DNA of 64,000 nucleotides from Pseudevernia furfuracea (GCA_022315425.1 JAIUPT010000034.1:558001-622000); one strand, 5' to 3'; counted from the first letter of the stretch, positions 34,386 through 45,647 are shown. Notes: generated by a model from the sequence alone, not told the origin. A program made the numbers and translations.

Positions 34386-35443
34386 TAGTGATAGACGTCG
34401 AAAACGATCATTGAGAGAATTAGAACCTTTAAGCTTACAGCCCTGTTTAATAACGATTCAGAGAAAGTAGACGTTATTAGTATTCTTGTGATCACTGTAG
34501 TAGTTAACTTCAAGGGTGCTTAGAATAACGTTATAGTACACTAAGTGTTTTCCTTCTTATCTGTCACGACGGGTTTCGTACGAATCTAGAGTTTCTAACA
34601 CTGACACTGAAGTGAAAGATGCTTGATTCGACTCAGTCTAAACCTGAGCAGCTACGTTGATCGTATTTACTCTATTTATATCGACCTGAGTAACACGAGA
34701 CGGGAAAACAAGCTAACTTTTCGTTGTGTACTTTCACAACAGCTCGTTGATGAGATACTCTTTGACAGCGCGCTCCCAGATCTGATATTCTTCGAGAGTT
34801 TCGAGTTTGACTATGTGCGTTGACAGACTACTCGATTTGACAGTAACTGTTTCAGGGTTCATGACTGATAATCGTATATTCAAAAAGATCGATGTCACTA
34901 CAGTCTTCAAGTTCTGACTCGTTCGTTGAGAGTCCTAGTGGGACAGCTTAGTAGCGTCTGAGCAGAGTTTTAGATGAATAGCTTAGTAGCGTCTGAGCAG
35001 AGTTTTAGATGGACAGCTTAGTAGCGTCTTGATGATGTAATATTTAATAATTTGAAGGTTTTAACTCTTGCGCTGTTTGAGCAACAAGGCGATAAGTACT
35101 CGTTATAGAGTCAAAGCAATCTGCTTAATGTAATTCACAGACGAAATGACTTCTTTCATTGATTGACCTAGCGAGCGATTCGATTTAGATCTAGCTTCGT
35201 CGACTGTAAGGTGATCTCAGCGATAGTTCTAGCGATTGCTGAATTTCGAAGTCAAATCCATTCCCACGTCTTTCTTTCGATTAAAGTCTCAGTCTTCTGA
35301 AGATAGAGTTTGTTCTGTAGACATAACATCTAAAGTGAGATGTTGATGTTTTGTTTGCTGAAGCTCTCAGCTCAATTGAAACACTCTGAATAAGTCAACA
35401 GACGGCTCTGAAGTTGAACGTAGTACTACTGAAAGAATACTCT

Positions 35444-35462
35444 GCGATCCGGGCTCATAACC
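35444..35462 (-). promoter_or_regulatory. primer-binding site, initiator-tRNA anticodon type
   Basis: On the minus strand the LTR is followed by 'ggttatgagcccggatcgc'. It is complementary to the CAU anticodon arm of initiator tRNA-Met, as in the main family. Confidence 0.75.
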
Positions 35463-35594
35463 TGTTAAAATATAGGTATGTGAAACACCTGATTGAGTTG
35501 TGTAACTAGTACAGTAGATCGCTACATACAAAATCCACCAAGTCTGAACGCCGGGTTGGTACCGTGAAAAGTCACCTCGGCTAGAATTTTGACA
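35463..35594 (-). repeat. 132-bp LTR of the second copia-like family
   Basis: Ends TG...CA. It is GC-richer than the main family LTR and has few RIP-like changes. Only one copy is in the window. Confidence 0.8.
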
Positions 35595-35618
35595 TTCTCC
35601 AGCTTCTTTAGGGCAGGA

Positions 35619-35660
35619 GCCTTCTGCCGAAGGCTTTCGCGAAAGGCAGAAGGCATAGCC
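35619..35660. repeat. long perfect GC-rich palindrome
   Basis: GCCTTCTGCC and GGCAGAAGGC form a perfect 10-bp inverted repeat with an inner palindrome CTTTCGCGAAAG. It is related to the 'gccttccgcagaagg' motif scattered through the gypsy element. Confidence 0.85.
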
Positions 35661-35814
35661 GTAACAACAATCGTCGTACAATGTTTATTTTATTTTCTGG
35701 AATCTAGAATCAAACAACGGCTAAACAATGACTGAATTTTAGTCGATTTCTAACCAATTTCTAGCCAATTTCTAATCGATTACTTAATTTTCAAGAATAT
35801 GAGAATGCAATAAC

Positions 35815-36180
35815 TGAGAGATCTTCGTGACTGCGCATGGCTGCAGTGACTGCATGGTTACAATGACTGAGATATTTTCATGGCTGCAATGGCTATATGG
35901 CTGTATGACTGATTACAATGACTGAGATATCTTCGTGACTGCGCATGGCTATATGGCTGCAGTGACTGCAATGACTGCATAATTGCAGTGACTGTAATGG
36001 CTGAGATATCTTTATGGCTTTATGGCTGAGATGTCTCCATGGCTCAATGACTGCATGGCTGCAGTGGCTGAGAGATCTTCGTGACTGCAATGGCTACAAT
36101 GACTGAGATGTCTTCATGGCTGCATGGCTGCAGTGACTACAATAACTGAGATATCTCCATGACTGCATGGCTGCATGGCA
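35815..36180. repeat. degenerate minisatellite at the island border
   Basis: Units such as 'ctgcatggctgcagtga' and 'ctgagatatcttc' repeat in varying order for about 365 bp. It marks the change from AT-rich retroelements to gene-bearing DNA. A related array is at 49268-49420. Confidence 0.85.
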
Positions 36181-36325
36181 TCGTCCAGTCCCATGGGCTA
36201 AATTCTCCTTCATCTCCCTCTTTGGCTTGTTCTGAAACTTTCACAATTTCCAACGTCATACTCTGGTTGTGCTCCTTCCCAACTCGTCATGATCGCGTCC
36301 CACTTCCCACACATGCCTTAGCCAT

Positions 36326-37369
36326 ATGTATTTGACGGTGGAGGTTCCTGCGATCATCCTAGGGCACTCACCTAACTTCCGTCCGACCTTCTTGCAGACG
36401 CTTCTTCCGTGCTCGCCAATTCCATCTCAAAAACGCATTGACAGCAGCTTCCTCAAGTTCTATGAGAATGTCGAGGTCGTGGACTACGAAGAAACTCGCA
36501 AGCTTGGCTATCGTGTTCCCCAAACGTAACTTTTCATTCTCTGACACCGCTGCAGTTTATGGCTTGGACGGGCCGTCGAGACAAGCGAGGCTTGCCGATT
36601 TGCCTTTTCGATATAAAATACATTACTTCCAATCTGGAAGCTTACAAAAAATCCTGCGACTCTCTATCTACTTCACGAGCAACACCGACAGGATTGCCTT
36701 CTGCGGTGACCCTTTGCTCACTCGCCGTGTTTGAAGGCATGGTCAGATTTGTATTGCCTCTTTGCTCTCTAATTTGCAAGAGACCGAGCTCCGAAACACC
36801 AATCTTTGAGGCCACAGTCATAGCCGATATCTCGGCGGTGTCATTGATGCAGATGTGGAGAATCAGAAGTTGGTTCCAGTTAAATACGGATGCCTATCCC
36901 GAAATCTTAGATCGTGTAATTGTGAGTTGAACAGATTCAGTCCTACAATCAGATATTTGCCCGACAAAGCACCAACACAGAATATTCTAATCGACTGTAA
37001 CTAGGTCATCGGTGCTCCGTCATACCTCCCAACGCTCTGGAAATGGGCCAAAGACTGGATCGATCCTGTCACAGCCTCCAAACTCATGATACTGAAGGAA
37101 GATCAAGTGTTGCCAACCTTGAAATCGTACATTGACGTTGCTAACATTCCCAAAAAGTATGGAGGAGAACATGGCTTCGAGCATAGCATGGCATGCAGCC
37201 AGATCTAGACCCGGCAATCAATGAGATTATAGACTGGCTAGCGCCATCCTTCCCTGCAGGACCGATGAAGCTAGTCTTCTCTTCTAATGGAATGAGGATA
37301 GCTAAAGCGACGGGCAGCACTCGATGGTACTCCAAGAACTCTCCTGGCAGGAATGGTGCATCTCGATAG
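36326..37369 (+). pseudogene. Sec14-like CRAL-TRIO lipid-binding protein, apparently disrupted
   Basis: The proteins of this family exchange phosphatidylinositol and related lipids between membranes. 'FYENVEVVDYEETRKL' (about 36450-36500) and 'TGRRDKRGLPICLFDIKYI' (from 36566) match the N-terminal half. 'RFVLPLCS', 'ATVIADISAVSLMQMW' and 'AYPEILDRVIV' continue to a GT-AG intron (36922-37004). After it, 'APSYLPTLWKWAKDWIDPVTASKL' and 'NIPKKYGGEHGFE' complete the CRAL-TRIO domain. Two faults stand out: only a 30-43-nt gap joins the first two blocks, too short for a normal intron and stop-bearing if unspliced; and near 37185-37195 the frame shifts before 'PDLDPAINEIIDWLAP', which ends at TAG 37367. 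Either a pseudogene or a gene with unusual splicing. Confidence 0.75.
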
Positions 37370-38055
37370 GTTGGTGACCATGTGATCAGATGATGCAGCC
37401 GGTGATGCTGACAAGATCGGCCTTGAACAATGAGAATATCAGATCTCAGCCAAGGCTAATCGGTATGACGGCAGACATTCCAGAAGTTCTTGTAGTAGCT
37501 TCAGATGGATGAAGATAGGGCCAAGTGGTTGCTTAGGTTCGGAATGGGCAGATAAATAACCCGTCCTCAGCAGTAGCAGCATGCATCTGCTTTGTAGCTT
37601 GATCAATCCATGTCACCAGACCCGTGTAATCAAAAGGTCTCAGCAAGCATACAGCTTGACTGCACATGGTGCCACTCCAATCATTCACTAGGCCACCAAG
37701 AGATTTTTGAAACGAGTCACATCTTCACATCCGATTCTCCACGTGCGAGGCTCAATTTTGGTCGGTCCTGCAAATCCATCCAGCTGGCGGGCTGGCAGGA
37801 AGTAGACGTAATCGTCAGGATTCGCTCGGAGCACTGTGATTCTCTCTGAGGCGTTGACGCAGTCTTATTTCCACATTGTTTGGGTAATAATTCTATCATT
37901 TAATAGGTATGCGGCCAGAGGGAAGCCTCACTCAGGTGTGACCGTTGGAGTCCTATCGCTAATGCACCGCTCGCTCAAGCGCCACCCAATGTTTCGTCGA
38001 CGCATGCAAAGACATTCCTCATTGCGCCTTAATGCTAATCTTTTCTCTACTCCTG
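37370..38055. other. gap with an unassigned coding-like piece on the minus strand
   Basis: No complete gene is supported. On the minus strand around 37840-37695 a frame reads 'RANPDDYVYFLPARQLDGF' and 'IEPRTWRIGCEDVTRF', which looks like protein sequence, but it is bounded by stops and I do not recognise the family. It may be the relic of a gene degraded together with its CRAL-TRIO neighbour. Confidence 0.4.
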
Positions 38056-39891
38056 TCAAGCACTATCGCCATGCCCATGCCCATTCCCATTCCCGGTGCT
38101 GGTGCCTTTTCCCTTATCCTTCCTTTCCCTCCCTCTCCACCAATTTTTCATCTTCCACCAGCCACCCAATGCCTCTTGTGACGACGCTGACCTTCTCCTT
38201 CTCTCCCTCTCTTGGTTGTCTAAAATTGGCGTCGAACGTCTCCGTCTCCTGTCCCTGTAGCTCCTGCCCGTGCCAGACCTTGCCAAGAGCGCCGTTGATT
38301 CGTTCGGAATTTCATCCAAGGAATTTCCCGGAGAAGGTATTTTTGAGGAAGAGGTGGACCGAGCACTGCTTTTTCGGCGTGAGAAAGGTGATAGTTCGGC
38401 GAGAGCATCATCTTCCAGCTCTTCCCATATCTCTTCAGACTCCGTGATACCCTTTCTGCGCAGACGAGTGATACTCAACAGGTCGTTGTTGTTCGTGGTA
38501 GGCGTGCGAGGATCGTCAGGGGAACAAATGCGGTGAGAATTGCGGTGACTACGGAAGGGCGATCCTTTGCCATCAGCTAGGTTTGCCTCTTCGTCCGCCT
38601 GGGATTTTAGCGTCTTGCCCTCCGCTTCGGAGTCGCTGTCGTCGTCGACGAAGCCCATGCCCGGAGTGAGGGTGTTTTGAGACACCGAGGGCCTAGTTGT
38701 CGGGTCATTGTTGAGGCGCCAGGAGAGAGCGAGAACGCCAATGAGGAGAATCACGGTGCCTAATGCAACCTGTAATCTTGTCAATGGTCCAATAATCCAA
38801 AACAGAGAGGGGCTATTAGTGATAGCATACCAGAAGAGCGTGAAGTAAAGAGAGTCGTGATGATTGGTCAAAGTAAATGAGGCCGTCTAAGATAGCAATG
38901 ATATTGTACACACAGAAAACAAAGGGGTATAATATGCTAGTGGAACAAAGTTTCAGGCCGCGATGCAAGTAGTAAAGTTGAGTAAGGGCGAGAGCGAGTA
39001 AGCCGAGCAGAATCATCCAAGACTGCCATCGATTGAATTCGTTGTGTCTGTCCACGATCGTACGAACAAGCAATTCGACTGCTGATTTGGCGACCAGCAA
39101 AGAGTGTGCAGACAGGATTCCACTGACGGCGCCATAGGCCATGCCCCTAAAGAGGCGCATCCGTGGACTGTTGCTGGTCCAGGGATTCATGTATTTGAGA
39201 GCTTTCGCCCCGGCAATGATGCCTACCACCAGGATAGCTTGGCCAATCATCCACAGAACGAATTGTCGCCTTTCCAGAAGTTCGAGCAGTTGGTCAAGAT
39301 TGTGCGCGGGTTCTCCGATGGCTCCAAAGATTGCAATGAGCACGGCTCCGCCGCAGACTAAGACTGTGCCTCCGAATGACCATCGCGTGAAAGGCTCTCC
39401 GAGAATGAGAGTAGCGCAAATGGAGTTGAAGACCAAGCCAGACTGTGAAGCCGTAAGCAGTCTGTCGAGGACGGGAGAGATCTTGGTAATCATACAGCTT
39501 GCAGGGTTGACAAGACCGGAAGAGGTAGTGTGGTAATTTGGATTGTGCTTCCGGCAATATTCGAAACTATGAACATGAGCATACCAAGCTTGAAAAGAAG
39601 AGTCAGCCAAGTGTCCCGCGCTGAGAGGTATGCTGCTCTAACGAACCTGCCATCTCCGCCGTCTGTGTGGCGGCCGGCGGGGATCATTGGGATCTTTCTC
39701 ATCCTCTAATATGTGCGACTTCCGTTGCAGTGTGAGGCCCAGCGACTGGATAGAAGTGGAGATGAGTCCAACGAAGATGCCGATCTGAGAGATTTCTGTG
39801 ATCAGTAATTATACGACGCCTGCCCCAGCAAGCTATCCCTAGAACTTACTACAACGCTGCCTTGCGGCGAAAGGCCGCTAAGCTGACCCAT
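38056..39891 (-). CDS. NIPA/DUF803-family membrane transporter
   Basis: Likely a magnesium or related transporter of the NIPA (DUF803) family in an internal or plasma membrane. Five exons: 39891-39850, 39784-39647, 39588-39496, 39442-38831 and 38769-38056, all phase 0, giving 532 aa; introns begin gtaagt, gttcgt, gtatga and gtatgc. The family pattern is clear: 'IGIFVGLISTSIQSLGLTLQRKSH', 'STLQASGLVFNSICATLILGEPFTR', 'GTVLVCGGAVLIAIFGAIGEP', 'RGMAYGAVSGILSAHSLLVAKSAVELL', 'LYPFVFCVYNIIAILDGLIYFDQ' and 'ALGTVILLIGVLALSWRL'. About eight or nine membrane segments are visible. The last 200 residues are Ser/Arg-rich, cytosolic and probably disordered. The Mg role is known for animal homologues; for fungi it is inference. 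Confidence 0.9.
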
Positions 39892-40717
39892 ACTACCTCA
39901 TAAGAATTATAGGCGCAAGAATTGTCCTAGTCATCAATCGAAAAATGTTCGATGAGCAGAGCTGCATGGTGGTCTTGAGGCGCAACTTGGCATAGAGGAG
40001 AGGAATGTTTTGATGCGAGCTGCGACAGAGCTCGGCCCTGGCTTCCGCGGAATATCGCCGCTACTCGTAGTATATCTTTGCTTGGGAAAACACCGAGACC
40101 CTAAAGATACCCTACTAATTGCATGCAATACCTATGAGAGCTGTATGATTCATGTTGAAGAATAAATATTTATTCTCACGGCTAATGGTGCAGAAAGATA
40201 TGGACCATTATGCTCCAGATTGAAATCATTTCTCTCTACACCACAGTTGCAAGCACACTCAGCCAACGAAAGTATGGAGCAGCCTGAGCCCGTTATTACA
40301 ATAGTTTGGAAGCCTGATGACCGATTTTTGTGGCATCAGGTAAATGGTAGGAGGGGAGTGGGGCTGGCAGGTTGATTGCTGATCAGAATGCTCAAGCTAG
40401 AAGATAAACCATAGATGCTTTCGCACGTACCAGGTGGATCATCCTCGCCCCATCTATTTGCAGTGGCCCTAATGTGTGAAGTGTAAAGGTCTCGTTCATG
40501 TCGAGGGCCGAAGTATGCATGCATGAGAAATCAAAGCAACCGAACACCTCAACTTGTTTGCGCCTAAACTCCTCCTCCCCCATCGTGTACTTGCGCCTGC
40601 TTTTCAGGCATGTCTTTTGGATTAGTACAGGCCGAGTATCAAATACCATTTCCCTCCATATTTCCATTCGTCGCAATCATCTATCGCTCTGGCAGAACGC
40701 ATCTCAGCATTCGCTAT
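39892..40717. other. intergenic: promoter of the NIPA-like gene and 3' end of the MADS gene
   Basis: The two minus-strand genes are separated by 826 bp. Short minus-strand frames at 40336-40676 fit the 3' untranslated region of the MADS gene better than a protein. Nothing else is seen. Confidence 0.6.
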
Positions 40718-41514
40718 CTATGATGAGGAATTCTGCTGCATCATACCCTGTGGAGGCATGGGATAGTGTCCTCCGACGCCTTGTTGTTGCTGGGTCTGCA
40801 TATATTGCTGGTATGCCATTTGATGTTGCTGTTCAGGTGTCATCCCGTAGCTTGGTGCCATTCCGCCGCCTCGAGGCATGCTTGCTTGTGGAGCTGGGAT
40901 CTGGGCGTGGTTGACGTCTTCAGGAGAGTCGACGGTTGATTCGGCGTCAACGCCATTCTCGTTCCCTGGAGCGGGCTCGGGTGCGTTGAGGCACGCCTAG
41001 GGGTCGGAGCGTTAGGAGGAGTGTGTAACATGATGGAGAAATAAAGCAGCATACCTGTATAAGATTCTTGCCCTCGGGCTTTGTGACGAGAGGTTGTAGC
41101 TTGGGGGTGGTGAAGGTGTACACTAGTCCAGTCTCGGAGACGACGAGGAGCAAGACCTGGGTGCCGGTAAGGACCGAGAGCTCGTAGGCCTAGGCAGAGC
41201 GATGAATTAGCACTGAGTTGAGAGCGTCTTCTCCACGATAGGGCGCGGTGGCGGTTTGATGTTGCCAAGCATACCTTCTTCATAATGCCGGCTTTGCGCT
41301 TTGAGAAAGTTATGTGTCGACGAGACTTGTCCTGGATAAATTTGATATCAATCTTCCTCCTCTCACGACCGGGTTTGTCGTCGTCATCGTCGTCGTCGTC
41401 GGCGGCGGTACTAACGCGAGGACGCTTGATGCCTCGAGGATCAGCGCCATTTCCGTTGCCGGTCGCGTCGTCGTGACCGCCGGGGGAGGCATTGGGATCA
41501 GCGATGTCGGCCAT
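40718..41514 (-). CDS. mcm1: Mcm1/SRF-type MADS-box transcription factor
   Basis: Orthologue of yeast Mcm1, a DNA-binding regulator of mating, cell cycle and development genes, acting as a dimer with partner factors. Exons 41514-41275, 41189-41055 and 40996-40718 give 217 aa. Residues 1-47 are Gly/Asp-rich with an eight-Asp run. The MADS box spans about residues 48-105: 'GRERRKIDIKFIQDKSRRHITFSKRKAGIMKK', cut by intron 1 exactly before 'AYELSVLTGTQVLLLVVSETGLVYTFTTPKLQPLV'. The SAM-type extension 'TKPEGKNLIQACLNAPEP' follows and fixes the second splice. The C terminus is Gln/Met/Pro-rich, an activation-domain type. The leader next to the ATG is pyrimidine-rich, common in fungal promoters. The domain is fully intact. 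Confidence 0.96.
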
Positions 41515-44500
41515 TTCTGTCGTGCGACTCGAGAAAAAAAGAGAGGATAGGAAGGGAGTGGTGGTGGTGAATGTTTGAGTTCGACCCGATTGGGTATGGG
41601 TGTTGATATGTTTGGATTAGGGTTACTGCGTTGGGTTAGAGAGAGCGTGTTGTCGTCAAAAGCTCCTCATCGAGAAAGGGTCAAGTTTGGTGTTGGATGG
41701 AGACGAGGACGGAAAGGGGAAAGGGAAGAAGGGAGTACGCTTGCCTTGATTTTGGTATGACTAAGCGGGGAGGATAGGTAGCGTGGAATGATTGATTCCT
41801 CCTACCTCTTTTTCCTTTTTTTCCCTCTGGAATGTTATGTTTCAGCCCGAATTTGGTTTGGCAGGGGTTGGGGGGTACAGTCTTTTTGACTTTTTAGTTT
41901 ATGAAGGCATGAATTTTGAATGAGGCAGGGAAGGGATGTTCACTGCTAGGATCAAGCCGACCAACGGGTCCAGATCGAAGGAGGGAGGAGGGAATTGCTT
42001 GGGTGGGAAGCAGTGAATATGCGCGTGAGTTCGAAAGTGGTAAGAGGGGAGTTGGTGTTTAAGACGAAAATGGAAAGGAGCTTGGGTGAAGAAGGGCAGA
42101 CTCAGAGGGGGGACTTTTGGGAGGCACCAGAGGCTTGATAAAAAGGCATCTAGGCAAGGGTCGAGGCTCAGGCAAAGAGGCTGAAGCAAGCCATGAGGGG
42201 TGTGGGTTATTACCTTAGTTATTACTGATATCTTGGCACTGATTATTGATTGGCACTGATTGGCAGAAATGGCAGAAAGACTAAAGAAAAAATGGGGGAA
42301 AATACGCTTCCAATCATCGTATTCTCGTATTTCTTGGCAACAAGGTGGGGGTTTGGAAAAGCTTGGCAATGCACCTGTAGCAAGAAATTAGGGAATTACC
42401 CATTATTAATATTATTATTGAGAAAATCCAAATGGAAATGTTCGGTCTCGCTTTTCTTTTCTAGCGGGCCCCCTCCCGCGACCCGCCCAAGGAACTTACC
42501 TGAGATGTGCTCGCTTGCAATACATAACAATAGATCACTTTGGCAAAGGACCACCAAAATCCTACTAGGTTCGTCGTAGGGGTCTCAGGGGTCTATCCGC
42601 TCTATCATCTTGCCCATTTACCACATGTTGGACCCGTCGTCAACTTCTTCCATTTGTCCGTTTGTGCGAATAGGCTCACGGGCCTCACAAGACAGCTCTT
42701 TCAAGCAAGATGGTGCTTTCTCTTTCTTGTGAACCATCTAGTCTGATATACCTTCAGTGTAGGCGCCAGCACCGCGGCTCTTTCAAAACTTGTCTCCGAA
42801 ATTAGTGCAATTTCTGTTCACTTTTCCACATTGTAGCCACCCTCTTACCCAGCACTGCGTACCTACATCTTCTGATTATGGAAAGAAATCTCTACATCCT
42901 CCCAAAACGAGAGCATCAAGCTTGGCTGCACTGGTTAGGAACTTGCCTATTCATTGCCAAGGTTCATCTTAATGGTGTCTAAGCGAAGTCAATCCAGAGC
43001 GCTCAGAGGTTCCCTGTCAGCACATTTGCAAGACTGCGCTCTTCTCTCATTGATACAGGTTCATGTAACGGATTTCCCGAAAACCCTTCCGAGTATTGGG
43101 AGGGTTACGCCAGAGCCTCAGACGAGCCGAATGCATGCGTAGTCATGTCCTGACTCCAGGAGCCGTATTGGAGCAACTTTTGCAAGCTGGTGCCCAGGGA
43201 GTAAATGGGAATAGATAGATAGCACGGTCGTCCCCTCAAGCCGACAACCCCGGCTAGCTCCATGAGAACAGCACGGTTCCCTCGGCTGATCAACGTCAAT
43301 GATTGAAACCCCGCTCACAAAAGTCAAAGGGCACGTGACAGCCCGTTCGATTATCTGCAAAGCTTTCTGGCCAGTTCGCCAGACGCTCGGAAGGATATAG
43401 AAATTCTCGACGACGGCTTCCTCGGTAAGATACAGCAGCCAATATATCGACACTCTTTACATTGATCAAGGATCAAGAAACTCACGACGTAAAAGGAGCA
43501 TCACTGTAGAGGACTTGCGGCACGCTGAGTGTTCAAAGAGACGGAGTAGGAGTTCAATCCTGTGTGAAAGAATTAAGATACTGTCAACACGCTGATCACA
43601 TCTTGTGACTGGAATTGGATGGGCATCGGTCGAGGCTCGAGCAACGGCCTGCTTTAGCTTGTGTCCGGCGTAAGCTAGTCTTACAGCAAGTGCACATTTG
43701 AATATGGAAGTTGGGAGGCTGGCTATCGACGCCGACAACCCTCGTCTTCAGACTGCTCCCCAACGAAACCCCGCTGATTGGAATCGGTGGACGTCATAAT
43801 ACTAGACAAAGCCCTGGCTGGTGCCAGTCACCCCTTCATTGAATTTACATACCTAATGATAACGTCTAAAGGCCCTGGCTAAAAACAATGACAGCAGCGA
43901 AGGGAAAAAATTTTAATCCCAATGTGCATAGACTGGGCCTGGCTAGGTTGCCAAAGAAGCCGGCAACCTATGCTTCGTGACACTTGCGAATGCTTTTTTC
44001 AAATTCGATTTTAGATGCGAGAACAGTCTTCGGAAATATTGAAAACGAACATAGCAAAGCAAGAACAGAGAGCGAGAATGTGGAGTCATCGAGCTAAGAG
44101 CAGGAACGTCTATCTGTACGGCATTATCTCCACCAAAAAGGACCCGGTTTTTCGAATTAATCACATATCTTCGGGCCTATTTGATCCGTTGTCGTAGACA
44201 TCAAAAGCTTCCAGCAACTCCCCGAAACGTCGATCATGGGATTTAACGACGACATGGAGCCACCACCTGCTATGAGTAAGGTTGAGAGTCCATGTCGTTG
44301 CAGAAGTAATGAGTCTTTGATACCTAGCCTAGTGAAGAGGAGAGCCCTGAAGTATCATGCAGTTTCAGTAATGAGGGGTTTGCAAGCTTGACAAGGATGT
44401 TCAAGAGAAAGCAAGTTATGACAGAAGTCCCGAGCAAAGTCTCGATATCCAACCAGCCCGATTGCACTTGTGCCAGCCGACAGCGCTCAATGGTCTTGGT

Positions 44501-45125
44501 CTACGGCGTTATCTGACTTTCAGTAGAGCTCAGCAACGCATGTGTACAGTTCTAATGAGCAAGAGGTTTGCTACCTGAAGGGTTCGGTGTGGAATAGGTT
44601 TGAAGGTCTGTTGTCAGAGCCTTGACTCGAGCAAGCAGCTTTAGGGTGGTGAAGAGGTAATCTTATCGTCGACAAGCGCTAATAATAGGCTAGGAAGATG
44701 GTTTACGGCAAACAAGATTGATGGCAAGGTCGTCTCCACGTCGTCACGATGAGTTTTAAAGAATTGAAATGTTGAAGAGTTTGGCATCTCATGGAGCGCT
44801 GCAGAATTCGTTCATCAGAGCTGCAAAAGAGCGGCATGTGGCTTAGTTACCTATCACCGGCTTCATTCCGCCCCTTACCAACTCTCGGTTTTATCGGCCT
44901 TCACCCATTGACTAGGCTTCCTGTCCTCGGTCGTGGGGACCACTTGGAGACAACGATATAAAAGCATTCATTGTCTCCTTCATTCTATACCATCATCAAA
45001 ACTTTAATCCTTTCTCCAACGTCAACCAGGAAGCGAAGTCAATGCTTATCCTTTCTCTGCTTACAGAATCCCCAGCTTAAAATCTTCATCAAGAAACATC
45101 TCTTACTAAAAAACTATAATACACC
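41515..45125. other. 3.6-kb intergenic region between the MADS and cupin genes
   Basis: No supported gene. Near 41515-42370 lies the probable promoter and long leader of the MADS gene. Around 43100-43740 on the minus strand two short frames could be joined by an intron starting 'gtgagt' near 43485, giving a weak protein-like product ('VVENFYILPSVWRTGQKALQIIE'), but I recognise no family and there is no good start. The rest shows nothing coherent. Confidence 0.5.
44957..44964 (+). promoter_or_regulatory. TATA box of the cupin gene
   Basis: TATAAAAG lies 162 bp before the cupin ATG, in front of a C/T-rich stretch, the usual layout of a regulated fungal promoter. Confidence 0.55.
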
Positions 45126-45647
45126 ATGTCGTCTACTCTGCTGCCCCCACCCCGCGTCGTTACAGCGTCACACTCCTCCGACGGCACTTCCATCATCAGC
45201 TCCGACGGCCCAGCAAAACCTTTCTTCCCATTTGGCTTAGCTGCCAGCTCTTTCTTCAATATCCACTCTGCAGACCAATTGCCCGTCTCCAATACCACTT
45301 CCATTCCCTCCGCCCTCGCAACTTCCGTGCCTCGTGCACCTGCAGCTGGCGTCTTTTTCACTACTACTGACATCCCCCCTGGTGGAGGAAGCCCCATGCA
45401 TCGAACACTCAGCTTGGACTACGGAGTAGTGCTATCTGGAGAGATCACAATGCAGCTCGACGGCGGAGATGAGACTATTATCAGAGCTGGTGACTATATA
45501 TTGCAGAGAGGCGCCATGCATCGGTGGTACAACCATACTACCGAACCCTGCCGAATCCTGGTCGTCATGGTGGGAAGCGAAAAGGTGGTCACAGAGGATG
45601 GCAAGGAGTTGGATGCGTACTTCCTGCGACCACCGAAGAAGGAATAA
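45126..45647 (+). CDS. cupin-domain protein
   Basis: A single-exon 173-aa protein with one cupin fold (cupin_2 type). The N-terminal 75 residues are Ser/Pro-rich with no family signature. The core starts at 'GVFFTTTDIPPGGGSPMHRTLSLDYGVVLSGEI' (motif 1, about residues 75-107) and ends at 'AGDYILQRGAMHRWYNHT' (motif 2, about 119-136). In motif 1 only one of the usual two His of HxH is present (M-H-R), with Asp in the Glu region, so metal binding may use fewer or other ligands. Small stand-alone cupins like this are common in ascomycetes, some inside secondary-metabolite clusters, but no cluster genes lie here. Substrate unknown. The start is the first ATG after a TATA box and C-rich leader. Confidence 0.88.
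   Translation: MSSTLLPPPRVVTASHSSDGTSIISSDGPAKPFFPFGLAASSFFNIHSADQLPVSNTTSIPSALATSVPRAPAAGVFFTTTDIPPGGGSPMHRTLSLDYGVVLSGEITMQLDGGDETIIRAGDYILQRGAMHRWYNHTTEPCRILVVMVGSEKVVTEDGKELDAYFLRPPKKE

Larger units (their letters stand above)
33911..35594 (-). mobile_element. second copia-like LTR element, 5' part only
   Basis: The 5' LTR is 35594-35463 (132 bp, TG...CA, different from the main family apart from its 'tgtcaaaattc' start). It is followed on the minus strand by a primer site. The internal region runs to 33911, where Ec's LTR cuts it. A gag fragment lies at 34385-34140. Two to three short direct repeats containing 'gacagcttagtagcgtctgag' type units lie at about 34940-35030. Frames are heavily interrupted. 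Confidence 0.75.

Noticed and set aside
1..36000. CRISPR array, prophage or bacterial operon
   Set aside because: Repeats are LTRs, split direct repeats and minisatellites; introns and fungal families show a eukaryotic nuclear genome.
38220..38536. Plus-strand frames over the NIPA-like gene tail
   Set aside because: Shadows of the Ser/Arg-rich C-terminal exon on the minus strand.
41899..42369. Minus-strand 156-codon Pro/Ser/Phe-rich frame upstream of the MADS gene
   Set aside because: Composition follows a pyrimidine-rich leader; no domain and no intron structure.
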